DNA of 64,000 nucleotides from Streptomyces sp. CMB-StM0423 (lineage in GTDB: Bacteria; Actinomycetota; Actinomycetes; Streptomycetales; Streptomycetaceae), in NCBI RefSeq assembly GCF_002847285.1, contig NZ_CP025407.1, positions 7,133,001-7,197,000 on the forward strand, written 5' to 3'. The notes under the pieces are model-generated. The model was not told the DNA's origin. It ran no database searches and was given only the letters and a program-made list of their open reading frames with translations. Positions 38,045-47,222 of the stretch are shown here, piece by piece (the stretch's first letter is position 1; each line of letters opens with the position of its first letter). The position numbers and the translations under genes were made by a program.

Positions 38045-39274
38045 ATGGCGGAAGCGGCGAAGGCAGCGGCCCCGGCCGAGGTGGTGCTGGGCGTCAGCGG
38101 CGGCATCGCGGCGTACAAGGCGTGCGAGCTGCTGCGGCTCTTCACCGAGTCGGGCCATGCGGTACGGGCGGTGCCCACGGCCGCCGCGCTGCACTTCGTC
38201 GGCGAGGCCACCTGGGCGGCGCTCTCCGGCCGCCCCGCCGCCACCGAGACCTGGGCGGACGTGCACGAGGTCCCGCACGTGCGGATCGGCCGGCGGGCCG
38301 ACCTCGTGGTCGTCGCCCCCGCCACCGCCGACGTGCTCGCCAAGGCCGCCCACGGCCTGGCCGACGACCTGCTGACGAACACCCTGCTCACCGCCTCCTG
38401 CCCGGTCGTCTTCGCACCGGCCATGCACACCGAGATGTGGGAGCACCCCGCCACCCAGGCCAACGTGGCCACGCTGCGGGCCCGCGGCGCCGTCGTCATC
38501 GAGCCCGCCGTCGGCCGGCTCACCGGCGCCGACACCGGCAAGGGCCGGCTGCCGGAGCCGGCGGAGATCTTCGAGGTCTGCCGCCGCGCGCTCGCCCGCG
38601 GCGCCGGCGGGCTGGCCCCCGACCTCGCCGGGCGGCACGTCGTCGTCAGCGCGGGCGGCACCCGCGAGCCGCTGGACCCCGTGCGCTTCCTGGGCAACCG
38701 CTCGTCCGGGCTCCAGGGGTACGCCCTGGCCCGTACCGCCGTCGCCCGCGGCGCCCGGGTCACGCTGCTGGCCGCGAACACCGCGCTGCCCGACCCCGCG
38801 GGCGCCGGCATCGTGCGCGTGGGCACCGCCGTGGAGCTCCAGGAGGCCGTGGTGAAGGCCGCGGCCGACGCCGACGCCATCGTCATGGCCGCCGCCGTCG
38901 CCGACTTCCGCCCGGTGACGTACGCCAGCGGCAAGATCAAGAAGAAGGACGACCGCGAGCCGGACCCGATCACCCTCACCCGCAACCCCGACATCCTCGC
39001 CGGGATCTCCGCCGCCCGGCCGCGCCCGGGGCAGGTCGTCGTCGGCTTCGCCGCCGAGACCGACGACGTGCTCGCCAACGGCCGCGCCAAGCTCGCCCGT
39101 AAGGGCTGTGACCTGCTCGTCGTCAACGAGGTGGGCGAGACCAAGGCGTTCGGCTCCGACGGCAACGAAGCCGTGGTGCTCACCGCCGACGGGCACGAGG
39201 TGCCCGTGCCGTTCGGGCCCAAGGAAGCGCTGGCCGACGTGGTGTGGGACCTCGTCGTGGAACGGCTCGGCTGA
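38045..39274 (+). CDS. coaBC: bifunctional phosphopantothenoylcysteine decarboxylase / synthetase
   Basis: A 409-residue enzyme for two steps of coenzyme A synthesis. The N-terminal flavin-dependent CoaC half (LGVSGGIAAYKACELLR; PAMHTEMW) removes CO2. The C-terminal CoaB half (about 190-409; GNRSSGLQG, GKIKKKD) joins 4'-phosphopantothenate and cysteine using CTP. The ATG at 38045 has GGGAG 7 nt upstream; an in-frame ATG at 38009 lacks a ribosome site and adds 12 non-conserved residues. Confidence 0.95.
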   Translation: MAEAAKAAAPAEVVLGVSGGIAAYKACELLRLFTESGHAVRAVPTAAALHFVGEATWAALSGRPAATETWADVHEVPHVRIGRRADLVVVAPATADVLAKAAHGLADDLLTNTLLTASCPVVFAPAMHTEMWEHPATQANVATLRARGAVVIEPAVGRLTGADTGKGRLPEPAEIFEVCRRALARGAGGLAPDLAGRHVVVSAGGTREPLDPVRFLGNRSSGLQGYALARTAVARGARVTLLAANTALPDPAGAGIVRVGTAVELQEAVVKAAADADAIVMAAAVADFRPVTYASGKIKKKDDREPDPITLTRNPDILAGISAARPRPGQVVVGFAAETDDVLANGRAKLARKGCDLLVVNEVGETKAFGSDGNEAVVLTADGHEVPVPFGPKEALADVVWDLVVERLG

Positions 39275-39379
39275 GCCGCCTCCGGCCGACACTCCGGCAG
39301 ATTATTGCTGCTTTCCGGGGGAACTCCTGCGGGAACCTGCTGTTCCCCAGGTCAACGGGCATCCAGGGACCGAGACGGG

Positions 39380-39410
39380 TTGTCCCCTGAGCGGGACTGC
39401 CGGATAAAAT
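39380..39410 (+). promoter_or_regulatory. possible metK promoter
   Basis: TTGTCC (39380-39385) with either GATAAA (17-bp spacing) or TAAAAT (19-bp spacing) near 39403-39410 is the only promoter-like match in the 218-bp gap before metK. The leader would be about 75 nt. I see no recognisable SAM riboswitch in the gap. Confidence 0.4.
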
Positions 39411-39492
39411 GGCCCGCGGGCCCGTCCCGGAAGCGCCCGGCCCGGGTTCCGCAACCGATCAGCCAGCAGCCGCTGCAACCGTGGGGAGCAAT

Positions 39493-40704
39493 GTGTCCCG
39501 CCGTCTATTCACCTCGGAGTCCGTTACCGAGGGCCACCCCGACAAGATCGCTGACCAGATCAGCGACGCCATCCTCGACGCCCTGCTCAAGGACGACCCG
39601 CACTCCCGCGTCGCCGTCGAGACCCTGATCACCACCGGCCAGGTGCACGTGGCCGGCGAGGTGACCACCTCCGGTTACGCGGACATCGCGACCCTCGTGC
39701 GGAACAAGATCCTGGAGATCGGGTACGACTCGTCGAAGAAGGGCTTCGACGGCGCCTCCTGCGGCGTCTCGGTGTCCATCGGCGCCCAGTCGCCGGACAT
39801 CGCCCAGGGTGTGGACACCGCGTACGAGAGCCGGGTCGAGGGCTCCGGCGGCGACGACCTCGACCTCCAGGGCGCCGGCGACCAGGGCCTGATGTTCGGC
39901 TACGCCTGCGACGAGACGCCCGAGCTGATGCCGCTGCCCATCCACCTGGCGCACCGGCTCTCCGCCCGGCTCAGCGAGGTCCGCAAGAACGGGACCATCC
40001 CCTACCTGCGCCCCGACGGCAAGACGCAGGTCACCATCGAGTACAACGGCGACAAGGCGGCCCGGCTCGACACCGTCGTCGTCTCCTCGCAGCATGCCTC
40101 CGACATCGACCTGGACTCGCTGCTGACGCCCGACATCCGCGAGTTCGTCGTGGAGCCGGAGCTGAAGGCCCTCCTCGACGACGGCATCAAGCTGGACACC
40201 GAGGGCTACCGCCTGCTGGTCAACCCCACCGGCCGGTTCGAGATCGGCGGCCCGATGGGCGACGCCGGGCTCACCGGGCGCAAGATCATCATCGACACCT
40301 ACGGCGGCATGGCCCGGCACGGCGGCGGCGCCTTCTCCGGCAAGGACCCCTCCAAGGTCGACCGCTCCGCCGCGTACGCCATGCGCTGGGTCGCCAAGAA
40401 CGTCGTGGCCGCCGGGCTGGCCTCGCGCTGCGAGGTGCAGGTGGCGTACGCGATCGGCAAGGCCGAGCCGGTCGGGCTCTTCGTCGAGACCTTCGGCACC
40501 GCGACGGTCGACGTCGAGAAGATCGAGACCGCCATCTCCGAGGTCTTCGACCTCCGCCCGGCGGCGCTCATCCGCGACCTGGACCTGCTGCGCCCGATCT
40601 ACTCCCAGACCGCCGCGTACGGCCACTTCGGCCGCCCGCTGGCCGACTTCACCTGGGAGCGGACCGACCGCGTCGACGCGCTGCGCAAGGCCGCCGGCAT
40701 CTGA
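39493..40704 (+). CDS. metK: S-adenosylmethionine synthetase
   Basis: A 403-residue tetramer-forming enzyme that makes SAM from methionine and ATP. GHPDKIADQISDAILDA, GAGDQGLMFGYAC and GGGAFSGKDPSKVDRS are intact. The start is GTG 39493 (MSRRLFTSESVTEGH) with GGGGAG just upstream; the open frame from 39409 adds non-conserved residues, and an ATG at 39491 is out of frame. A long perfect palindrome follows the gene. Extra SAM is known to stimulate antibiotic production in Streptomyces. Confidence 0.97.
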   Translation: MSRRLFTSESVTEGHPDKIADQISDAILDALLKDDPHSRVAVETLITTGQVHVAGEVTTSGYADIATLVRNKILEIGYDSSKKGFDGASCGVSVSIGAQSPDIAQGVDTAYESRVEGSGGDDLDLQGAGDQGLMFGYACDETPELMPLPIHLAHRLSARLSEVRKNGTIPYLRPDGKTQVTIEYNGDKAARLDTVVVSSQHASDIDLDSLLTPDIREFVVEPELKALLDDGIKLDTEGYRLLVNPTGRFEIGGPMGDAGLTGRKIIIDTYGGMARHGGGAFSGKDPSKVDRSAAYAMRWVAKNVVAAGLASRCEVQVAYAIGKAEPVGLFVETFGTATVDVEKIETAISEVFDLRPAALIRDLDLLRPIYSQTAAYGHFGRPLADFTWERTDRVDALRKAAGI

Positions 40705-40738
40705 GCGCGTACCTCGCTTCCCACGCGCTGGACAGCCC

Positions 40739-40766
40739 GAGGCCCCGGACCGCGGTCCGGGGCCTC
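40739..40766 (+). terminator. terminator of metK
   Basis: A perfect 28-bp palindrome of GC pairs, giving a 12-bp stem with a 4-nt loop. It lies 34 bp past the metK stop and 44 bp before priA. Confidence 0.8.
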
Positions 40767-40810
40767 CGGCCGTCCGGCGGGGTGTCCGTCGCGTCTGGTA
40801 GGACGGAGGG

Positions 40811-42943
40811 GTGAGCAGCGACGACGGCCGGGAGGCGGCACCCGAGGGGGCGGAGCAGCTCGCCCTCATCCGGGAGACCGTGCGCAGGGCCAGGGGCTCC
40901 CGCGCCCGCCCGCGCACCTGGCGCGGCGCCGCGCTCGCCGAGGAACTGCCCGTCGCCCGCGTCCTGGTCGACAAGGGCCTGCTCCACCTCGACCGCCTCT
41001 TCGACTACGCGGTGCCCGCCGCGATGGACGCCGAAGCCCGCCCCGGCGTGCGCGTCCGCGTCCGCTTCGGCGCCGGCGAGCGCGAGGGCCGCCGGGAGGG
41101 CGGCGGGCTGATCAACGGGTACGTGGTCGAGCGCCGCGCCGACAGCGACTTCCCCGGCACCCTCGCGCCTCTCGCCCAGGTCCTCTCGCCCGAGCCCGTC
41201 CTGGGCGCGCAGCTCCTGGACCTGTGCCAGGCCGTCGCCGACCGGTACGCCGGCGCCCTCGCCGACGTCGTCCAGCTCGCGCTGCCGCCGCGGATGGCAC
41301 GGGCCGAGAAGAAGCCCTCGCCGGAACCGCTCCCGCCGCCCCCCGCCCCCGACGCCGGGAGCTGGGCGCGCTACGCCAACGGGCCCGGGCTGCTCGCCGC
41401 GCTGGCCGAAGGCGGCGCCCCGCGGGCGGTGTGGACGGCGCTGCCGGGCCCTGAGTGGCCCGACGAGCTGGCCCGCGCGCTGGCCGCCGCCCTCGCCGCC
41501 GGCCGGGGCGCCCTCGCCGTACTCCCCGACGGCCGCGCCGCCGCCCGCGTCGACGAGGCGCTGACCGCCCTCGTCGGCCGCGGCCGGCACGTGCTGCTCA
41601 CCGCCGACGCCGGGCCCGAGGCGCGCTACCGCCGCTGGCTCGCGGTCAGCCGCGGCGCGGTCCGCGGCGTCGTCGGCACCCGGGCCGCCGCCTTCGCGCC
41701 CGTACGGGACCTCGGGCTCGCCGCCATCTGGGACGACGCCGACACCTCCCACGCCGACGACCGCGCCCCGCAGCCGCACGCCCGCGAGATCCTGGCCCTG
41801 CGCGCGGCCCGCGAGCACACCGGGCTCCTCGTCGGCGGCCACGCGTGCAGCGTCGAAGCCGCCCGCTACGTGGAGAGCGGCTGGGCGCAGCCCGTCGCCG
41901 CCCCCCGCGAGACGGTACGGGCCGCCGCGCCGCTCGTCCGCACGGTCGGCGACAGCGAGCAGGCCCGCGACGCGGCGGCCCGCGCCGCCCGGCTGCCGAC
42001 GCTCGCCTGGCAGGTCGCGCGGGAGGGGCTGCGGGCCGGTCCGGTGCTGGTGCAGGTGCCCCGCCGCGGGTACGCGCCCCGGCTGGCCTGCGCCCGCTGC
42101 CGCGCGCCCGCGCGCTGCGCCCGCTGCGCGGGGCCGCTGGTGGGCGAGGGTCGCCGGGAGGCGCTGGTGTGCGGCTGGTGCGCGACGCGCGAGCACGCCT
42201 GGCGCTGCCCCGAGTGCGGCGGTACGCGGCTGCGCGCGCAGGTCGTCGGTGCCCGGCGGACGGCGGAGGAGCTGGGGCGGGCGTTCCCGTCGGTGCCGGT
42301 GCGCACGTCGGGGCGTGACCATGTGCTGGCGCGGGTGCCGGACGCCCCGGCGCTGGTCGTGAGCACGCCGGGCGCGGAGCCCGTCGCTGAGGGCGGGTAC
42401 GCGGCGGCGCTGCTGCTCGACGGCTGGGCGCTGCTCAACCGGCCGGACCTGCGGGCCGGGGAGGAGGCGCTGCGGCGCTGGCTGACCGCCGCGGCGCTGG
42501 TCCGCGGCTCGGCGGCGGGCGGGGTGGCGGCGGTCGTCGCGGACCCGGCGCAGCGGCCGGTGCAGGCCCTGGTGCGCTGGGATCCGGCGGGGTTCGCTGG
42601 CACGGAGCTGGCGGAGCGCGCGGAGCTGGGCTTCCCGCCGGTGTCCCGGATGGCGGCGGTCTGGGGACCGGGGGAGGCGGTCACGGCGTTCGTCGGCGAC
42701 GCGGGGCTGCCGCCGTCGACGGAGGTGCTGGGCCCGGTGCCGGTGCCGGAGTCGCCGGGCGGGCGGGGCGCGGCGGGCGGCGGCCCGGCGCCGGGGGAGT
42801 CGTGGGAGCGGGTGCTGCTACGGGTTCCGCCGGGCCACGGAGCCGCCCTGGCGGCGGCCCTCAAGGCGGCGCAGGCGTCCCGCATGGCCCGCCGCACGGG
42901 CCCGCCCCTGCGCATCCGCATCGACCCCCCGGACATCGGCTGA
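40811..42943 (+). CDS. priA: primosomal protein N' (PriA) homologue lacking the ATPase motifs
   Basis: A 710-residue PriA-like protein. The N-terminal DNA-binding domain (LLHLDRLFDYAVP) and the zinc region with paired cysteines (CARCRAPARCARC, CGWC, CPECGG; about 427-480) are clear. In place of Walker A (GxxGSGKT) it reads ALPGPEWPDEL, and in place of the DEAH box it reads AIWDDADTSHADDR. It therefore should not hydrolyse ATP or unwind DNA. Loss of these motifs is typical of actinobacterial PriA and implies a structural role in restart. The GTG start is close to a TAGGAC -10-like sequence. Confidence 0.9.
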   Translation: MSSDDGREAAPEGAEQLALIRETVRRARGSRARPRTWRGAALAEELPVARVLVDKGLLHLDRLFDYAVPAAMDAEARPGVRVRVRFGAGEREGRREGGGLINGYVVERRADSDFPGTLAPLAQVLSPEPVLGAQLLDLCQAVADRYAGALADVVQLALPPRMARAEKKPSPEPLPPPPAPDAGSWARYANGPGLLAALAEGGAPRAVWTALPGPEWPDELARALAAALAAGRGALAVLPDGRAAARVDEALTALVGRGRHVLLTADAGPEARYRRWLAVSRGAVRGVVGTRAAAFAPVRDLGLAAIWDDADTSHADDRAPQPHAREILALRAAREHTGLLVGGHACSVEAARYVESGWAQPVAAPRETVRAAAPLVRTVGDSEQARDAAARAARLPTLAWQVAREGLRAGPVLVQVPRRGYAPRLACARCRAPARCARCAGPLVGEGRREALVCGWCATREHAWRCPECGGTRLRAQVVGARRTAEELGRAFPSVPVRTSGRDHVLARVPDAPALVVSTPGAEPVAEGGYAAALLLDGWALLNRPDLRAGEEALRRWLTAAALVRGSAAGGVAAVVADPAQRPVQALVRWDPAGFAGTELAERAELGFPPVSRMAAVWGPGEAVTAFVGDAGLPPSTEVLGPVPVPESPGGRGAAGGGPAPGESWERVLLRVPPGHGAALAAALKAAQASRMARRTGPPLRIRIDPPDIG

Positions 42944-43012
42944 GCTCCGGCCGGGGTGCAGGACGGCAGGGGACGGGCTCGCTTACGGATCCCGGGCGCC
43001 GGGCGGCCGGTG

Positions 43013-43522
43013 TCAGGACTGCGTGATCGCCACCGCGTCCGTCTGCTGGGCCGGCGGGGCCGTGCCCGGGGCCGGGCGGGCGGCCGGGACGACCGGGAGC
43101 GTTCCCGAAGGCAGCCGGGACTCGCCGGGAGGCGGTCCCCCGGCCTCGGCGGAGCCGCCCTCGCGCGGCTGCTGCGCGCGGCGGGTGCCGTAGCGGCGGT
43201 GGACCGCCTGCTTGGTGACGCCCAGCGCCGAGCCCACCGCGTCCCAGGAGAAGCCGAGCGAGCGGTCGAAGTCGACCGCCGCGGTCACCAGTGTCTCGAC
43301 GCTGTCCCGCAGCTCCTGGGCGAGCCGCACCGTGGGCGCCGGGGCCCGCCCGTACACGACGAAGCCCGCGGACGGGCCCGTCCGCCGGGGGCGGTAGACG
43401 TTGCCAAGCTGGGCGGTGAGGGTGCGCAGCGCGTCGACCTGCCTGCGCACCCTTTCGATGTCCCGCACCAGGAGCTGCAGGCTCGCCCGCGCCTGGGCGT
43501 CGTGGCTTGCGTGGTCGGCCAT
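43013..43522 (-). CDS. small helix-turn-helix protein, unknown function
   Basis: A 169-residue cytoplasmic protein. Residues 1-45 form an amphipathic helix (LQLLVRDIERVRRQVDALRTL). Residues 66-112 contain a helix-turn-helix of the sigma-70 region 4 or Trp-repressor kind (FSWDAVGSALGVTKQAVHRRYG). The C-terminal 55 residues are Pro/Ala/Gly-rich and probably disordered. The ATG at 43522 is preceded by GAGAGG. It is converging with priA and divergent from fmt. The target is unknown; I do not recognise a named family. Confidence 0.8.
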   Translation of the reverse strand: MADHASHDAQARASLQLLVRDIERVRRQVDALRTLTAQLGNVYRPRRTGPSAGFVVYGRAPAPTVRLAQELRDSVETLVTAAVDFDRSLGFSWDAVGSALGVTKQAVHRRYGTRRAQQPREGGSAEAGGPPPGESRLPSGTLPVVPAARPAPGTAPPAQQTDAVAITQS

Positions 43523-43835
43523 GGAGAAGCCTCTCGAACCGGCGTCGTTCGGATCGGGCCGCGCAGCGGCCCGTTTCGGTCTTTTTTCACTTTCCTGACT
43601 GAGCAACGCGACACTTACTCGGCGGTCACGGGTCGGGGGCGCGCGCTCCGTGCCCGGGAGCGTGCGGCCGATCGCACGCCCCTGGCGTATCCGGACCATG
43701 CCGTTTTGCCCGCGCCCGCCCCCGGCCCCGCCTGCGCGGGTCCTAGACTTGGCCCGCTCCTGTCGCCGCCGCGACCGCCCGCCCCGTACGCCCACGCCTG
43801 CGCCACCAGCGCCGCCGAGAGGACCCGCACCGCCC
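43523..43835. other. 313-bp divergent gap between the HTH gene and fmt
   Basis: No credible gene. The left part (43560-43620) is locally AT-richer and holds a T-run (43582-43587), likely promoter DNA for the HTH gene. CCTAGACTTGG near 43741 carries a TAGACT -10-like hexamer that could serve fmt about 85 nt later, but I find no good -35. Confidence 0.5.
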
Positions 43836-44789
43836 ATGAGGCTCGTTTTCGCCGGTACGCCCGAAGTCGCCGTTCCCGCCCTCGACGCCCTGCTCGCGTC
43901 GGACCGGCACGAGGTCGTCGCCGTCGTCACCCGGCCCGACGCGCCCGCAGGGCGGGGCCGGCGGCTGGTGGCGAGCCCCGTCGCGCAGCGCGCCGAGGAG
44001 GCCGGCATCGAGGTGCTGAAGCCCGGGCGGCCCAGGGAGCCGGAGTTCCTGGACCGGCTGCGCGCCATCGGCCCCGACTGCTGCCCCGTCGTCGCGTACG
44101 GCGCCCTGCTGCCCAAGCCCGCGCTGGACATCCCCGTGCACGGCTGGGTCAACCTGCACTTCTCGCTGCTGCCCGCCTGGCGCGGCGCCGCGCCCGTACA
44201 GCACGCGATCCTCGCCGGCGACGAGGTGACCGGCGCGACCACCTTCCGGATCGAGGAAGGGCTCGACTCCGGGCCGGTGTTCGGGGTCGTCACCGAGGAG
44301 GTGCGGCCCACCGACACCAGCGGCGACCTGCTGACCCGGCTGGCCATGGCAGGATCGGGGCTGCTCGCCGCCACCATGGACGGGATCGAGGACGGCAGCC
44401 TCAAGGCCGTGCCGCAGCCCGCCGAGGGCGTGACGTCGGCGCCGAAGATCCAGGTGGCGGACGCGCGGCTGGACTTCGCCGCCCCCGCGCTGCGCGTCGA
44501 CCGCGTGGTCCGCGGCTGCGCCCCCGCGCCCGGGGCCTGGACGACGTTCCGCGGCGAGCGGCTGAAGGTCCGCTCGGTCACCCCGCGCCCCGACCGCACG
44601 GACCTGGCGCCCGGTGAGCTGGCCGTGGAGAAGTCCGCGGTGCACGTCGGCACCGGCTCGTACGCCGTGGAGCTGCAGTGGGTGCAGGCCCAGGGCAAGC
44701 GCCCGATGGCGGCGGCGGACTGGGCGCGCGGGGTGCGCATCGCCTCCGGCGAACGCCTCGGCGACGGGCCGGAGCCGGCCGGGGCGTAG
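43836..44789 (+). CDS. fmt: methionyl-tRNA formyltransferase
   Basis: A 317-residue enzyme that formylates initiator Met-tRNA using 10-formyltetrahydrofolate. MRLVFAGTPEVAVPALDAL opens the Rossmann fold. The catalytic Asn/His lie in VNLHFSLLPAWRGAAPVQ, with Asp in the TSGDLL stretch. The C-terminal OB-like domain (about 206-317) is complete. The ATG at 43836 fits homologues; the frame open from 43650 is not conserved. rsmB follows 42 bp later, a common pairing. Confidence 0.96.
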   Translation: MRLVFAGTPEVAVPALDALLASDRHEVVAVVTRPDAPAGRGRRLVASPVAQRAEEAGIEVLKPGRPREPEFLDRLRAIGPDCCPVVAYGALLPKPALDIPVHGWVNLHFSLLPAWRGAAPVQHAILAGDEVTGATTFRIEEGLDSGPVFGVVTEEVRPTDTSGDLLTRLAMAGSGLLAATMDGIEDGSLKAVPQPAEGVTSAPKIQVADARLDFAAPALRVDRVVRGCAPAPGAWTTFRGERLKVRSVTPRPDRTDLAPGELAVEKSAVHVGTGSYAVELQWVQAQGKRPMAAADWARGVRIASGERLGDGPEPAGA

Positions 44790-44831
44790 GCTTCCGGTGT
44801 ACGCAACTGCCAGCCCCGGAGCACATTTCAC

Positions 44832-46250
44832 GTGAGCGACCAGCCGCGCCGTCGCCGGCCCGCCAAGCCCTACCGCAGGCCGCAGAAGGATCCCGTACGG
44901 ATCCTCGCCTACGACGCGCTCCGCGCGGTCGACGAGCGCGACGCCTACGCCAACCTCGTGCTGCCGCCCATGCTCAGGCAGGCTCGGCAGCGCGACGGCT
45001 TCGACGCCAGGGATGCGGCGCTGGCGACCGAGCTGGTCTACGGCACGCTGCGCCGCCAGGGCACGTACGACCGGATCATCGCCGCCTGCGTCGACCGCCC
45101 GCTGCGCGAGGTCGACCCCGAGGTGCTCGACGTCCTCAGCCTCGGCGCCCACCAGCTCCTCGGCACCCGCATCCCGCCGCACGCCGCCGTCTCGGCGACG
45201 GTGGAGCTGGCACGCGTCGTGCTCGGCGACGGGCGGGCGCGGTTCGTCAACGCCGTACTGCGCAAGATCGCCGCCCGCGACCTGGACGCCTGGCTGGCCG
45301 AGGTGGCGCCCCCCTACGCCGACGACCCCGAGGAACACCTCGCGGTCGTCCACTCCCACCCCCGCTGGGTCGTCTCCGCGCTCTGGGACGCGCTCGGCGG
45401 CGGCCGGGCCGGGATGGAGGAGCTGCTGGCCGCCGACAACGACCGGCCCGAGGTCACCCTCGTCGCCCGCCCCGGACGGGCCACCCCGGCGGAGCTGAGC
45501 GGTCCGGACACGCTGCCGGGGCGCTGGTCCCCGTACGCGGTGCGGCTGGCCGAGGGCGGCGACCCGGGTGCCCTGGACGAGGTGCGCGACGGCCGGGCCG
45601 GCGTGCAGGACGAGGGCAGCCAGCTCGTCGCGCTGGCCCTCGCGAACGCCCCGCTGGAGGGCCCCGACACCCGCTGGCTCGACGGCTGTGCGGGCCCCGG
45701 CGGCAAGGCGGCGCTGCTGGCGGCGCTGGCCGCCGAGCGCGGCGCCGCGCTGGTGGCGGCCGAGAAGCAGCCGCACCGGGCCCGGCTGGTCGCCCGCGCG
45801 CTGGCCGGCAATCCGGGCCCGTACCAGGTCGTCGTCGCCGACGGCACCCGCCCGGCCTGGCGCCCCGGCGGCTTCGACCGCGTCCTCGTGGACGTCCCCT
45901 GTACGGGCCTGGGCGCCCTGCGCCGCCGCCCCGAGGCCCGCTGGCGCCGCCGCCCGGAGGACCTGGAGGGCTTCGCGCCGCTCCAGCGGGCGCTGCTGGA
46001 GGACGCGCTGCGGGCGGTGCGCACCGGAGGCGTCGTCGGCTACGTCACCTGCTCCCCGCACCCCGCCGAGACCCGCGCCGTCGTGGACGACGTGCTGAAG
46101 GCGGCCGGCGCCCCAGCCGCCGAGCTGATCGACGCCCGCCCGCTGCTGCCCGGCGTACCGGAGCTCGGCGAAGGGCCCGACATCCAGCTCTGGCCGCACC
46201 GCCACGGCACCGACGCGATGTACCTCGCGCTGCTGCGCCGCACCGGCTGA
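44832..46250 (+). CDS. rsmB: 16S rRNA m5C967 methyltransferase RsmB (Fmu)
   Basis: A 472-residue SAM-dependent methyltransferase. Residues 15-160 or so are a NusB-like RNA-binding domain and the rest is the Rossmann methyltransferase. The two catalytic cysteines are in place: Cys357 in DVPCTGLG and Cys407 in TCSPHPAE. The SAM motif is DGCAGPGGKAALL. It uses a GTG start. Neighbours fmt and rpe match the usual actinobacterial order. Confidence 0.95.
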   Translation: MSDQPRRRRPAKPYRRPQKDPVRILAYDALRAVDERDAYANLVLPPMLRQARQRDGFDARDAALATELVYGTLRRQGTYDRIIAACVDRPLREVDPEVLDVLSLGAHQLLGTRIPPHAAVSATVELARVVLGDGRARFVNAVLRKIAARDLDAWLAEVAPPYADDPEEHLAVVHSHPRWVVSALWDALGGGRAGMEELLAADNDRPEVTLVARPGRATPAELSGPDTLPGRWSPYAVRLAEGGDPGALDEVRDGRAGVQDEGSQLVALALANAPLEGPDTRWLDGCAGPGGKAALLAALAAERGAALVAAEKQPHRARLVARALAGNPGPYQVVVADGTRPAWRPGGFDRVLVDVPCTGLGALRRRPEARWRRRPEDLEGFAPLQRALLEDALRAVRTGGVVGYVTCSPHPAETRAVVDDVLKAAGAPAAELIDARPLLPGVPELGEGPDIQLWPHRHGTDAMYLALLRRTG

Positions 46251-46393
46251 GGCCCCGTCCGCGGCCGGCTCCCGGCCCGGTGGCGGAGGGACCCGCACCG
46301 AACCCGACATTCCGGCCCACGCGCGGTGAACAGGGAGTGGCAGCACGGGTACCGCGGCCCCCGCCCCTGCGCGGGCATGGCAGGCTGGGGGGC

Positions 46394-47083
46394 ATGGCAG
46401 TACAGATCAACCCCAGCATCCTGTCCGCCGACTTCGCCCGCCTCGCCGAGGAAGCGGACGCGGTGTCGGGCGCCGACTGGCTTCACGTCGACGTCATGGA
46501 CAACCACTTCGTGCCCAACCTGACGCTCGGTGTCCCGGTCGTCGAGTCGCTGCGCCGGGCCACCGACACCCCGCTGGACTGCCACCTGATGATCGACGAG
46601 CCGGACCGCTGGGCCCCCGCGTTCGTGGACGCGGGCGCCGGCTCCGTGACCTTCCACGCCGAGGCGGCCGCGGCGCCGGTGCGCCTGGCGCGCGAGCTGC
46701 GCGCCAAGGGGGCGCGGGCCTCGATGGCCCTCAAGCCGGCCACCCCGATCGAGCCGTACGAGGACCTGCTGCCCGAGCTGGACATGCTGCTGGTCATGAC
46801 CGTCGAGCCGGGCTTCGGCGGCCAGGCGTTCCTGGACATCATGCTGCCCAAGGTGCGCCGCACCCGGGAGCTGATCGCCAAGCACGGCCTGGAGATGTGG
46901 CTGCAGGTCGACGGCGGGGTCTCGGCGGAGACCATCGAGCGCTGCGCCGAGGCGGGCGCGGACGTGTTCGTCGCCGGTTCCGCGGTGTACGGGGCCGATG
47001 ACCCGGCGGCCGCCGTGCGGGCGCTGCGCGCCCAGGCGGCGGCGGCCAGCGAGGGTGCACCCTGGGCGACGGGCTGCCACTAG
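46394..47083 (+). CDS. rpe: ribulose-phosphate 3-epimerase
   Basis: A 229-residue TIM barrel that interconverts ribulose-5-phosphate and xylulose-5-phosphate. Metal and catalytic residues are visible in INPSILSADFARL, LHVDVMDNHFVPN, DCHLMID and VDGGV. The start is ATG 46394 with a GGGGGG site. The last 20 residues extend slightly past the conserved AGSAVYGADDP. Confidence 0.96.
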   Translation: MAVQINPSILSADFARLAEEADAVSGADWLHVDVMDNHFVPNLTLGVPVVESLRRATDTPLDCHLMIDEPDRWAPAFVDAGAGSVTFHAEAAAAPVRLARELRAKGARASMALKPATPIEPYEDLLPELDMLLVMTVEPGFGGQAFLDIMLPKVRRTRELIAKHGLEMWLQVDGGVSAETIERCAEAGADVFVAGSAVYGADDPAAAVRALRAQAAAASEGAPWATGCH

Positions 47084-47163
47084 CGTCCCCGTACCGCCGG
47101 GACAGGCCCCGGCCGCGGCCGGCGGCCACGCGGAGCAGACGCCTCCGGGCCCGGATCGTGAAA

Positions 47164-47174
47164 GTATTGAATAC
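47164..47174. promoter_or_regulatory. small palindrome upstream of the SorC-type regulator
   Basis: GTATTGAATAC is a perfect 5-bp dyad around one central base, in an AT-rich patch 49 nt before the regulator's GTG start. It is a candidate operator for that regulator or a promoter element. Confidence 0.35.
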
Positions 47175-47222
47175 GGAGCAGCGCTTCCGAGCAGCGCCGC
47201 TGGGGAGAGCAAAGGAGATCTC

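Noticed and set aside
39275..39492. A possible SAM riboswitch before metK
   Set aside because: I looked for SAM-I and SAM-IV core sequences and pairing and found neither; only a promoter-like match is present.
43650..43835. N-terminal extension of fmt
   Set aside because: The added residues are Pro/Arg-rich and unrelated to Fmt, which opens MRLVFAGTP at 43836.
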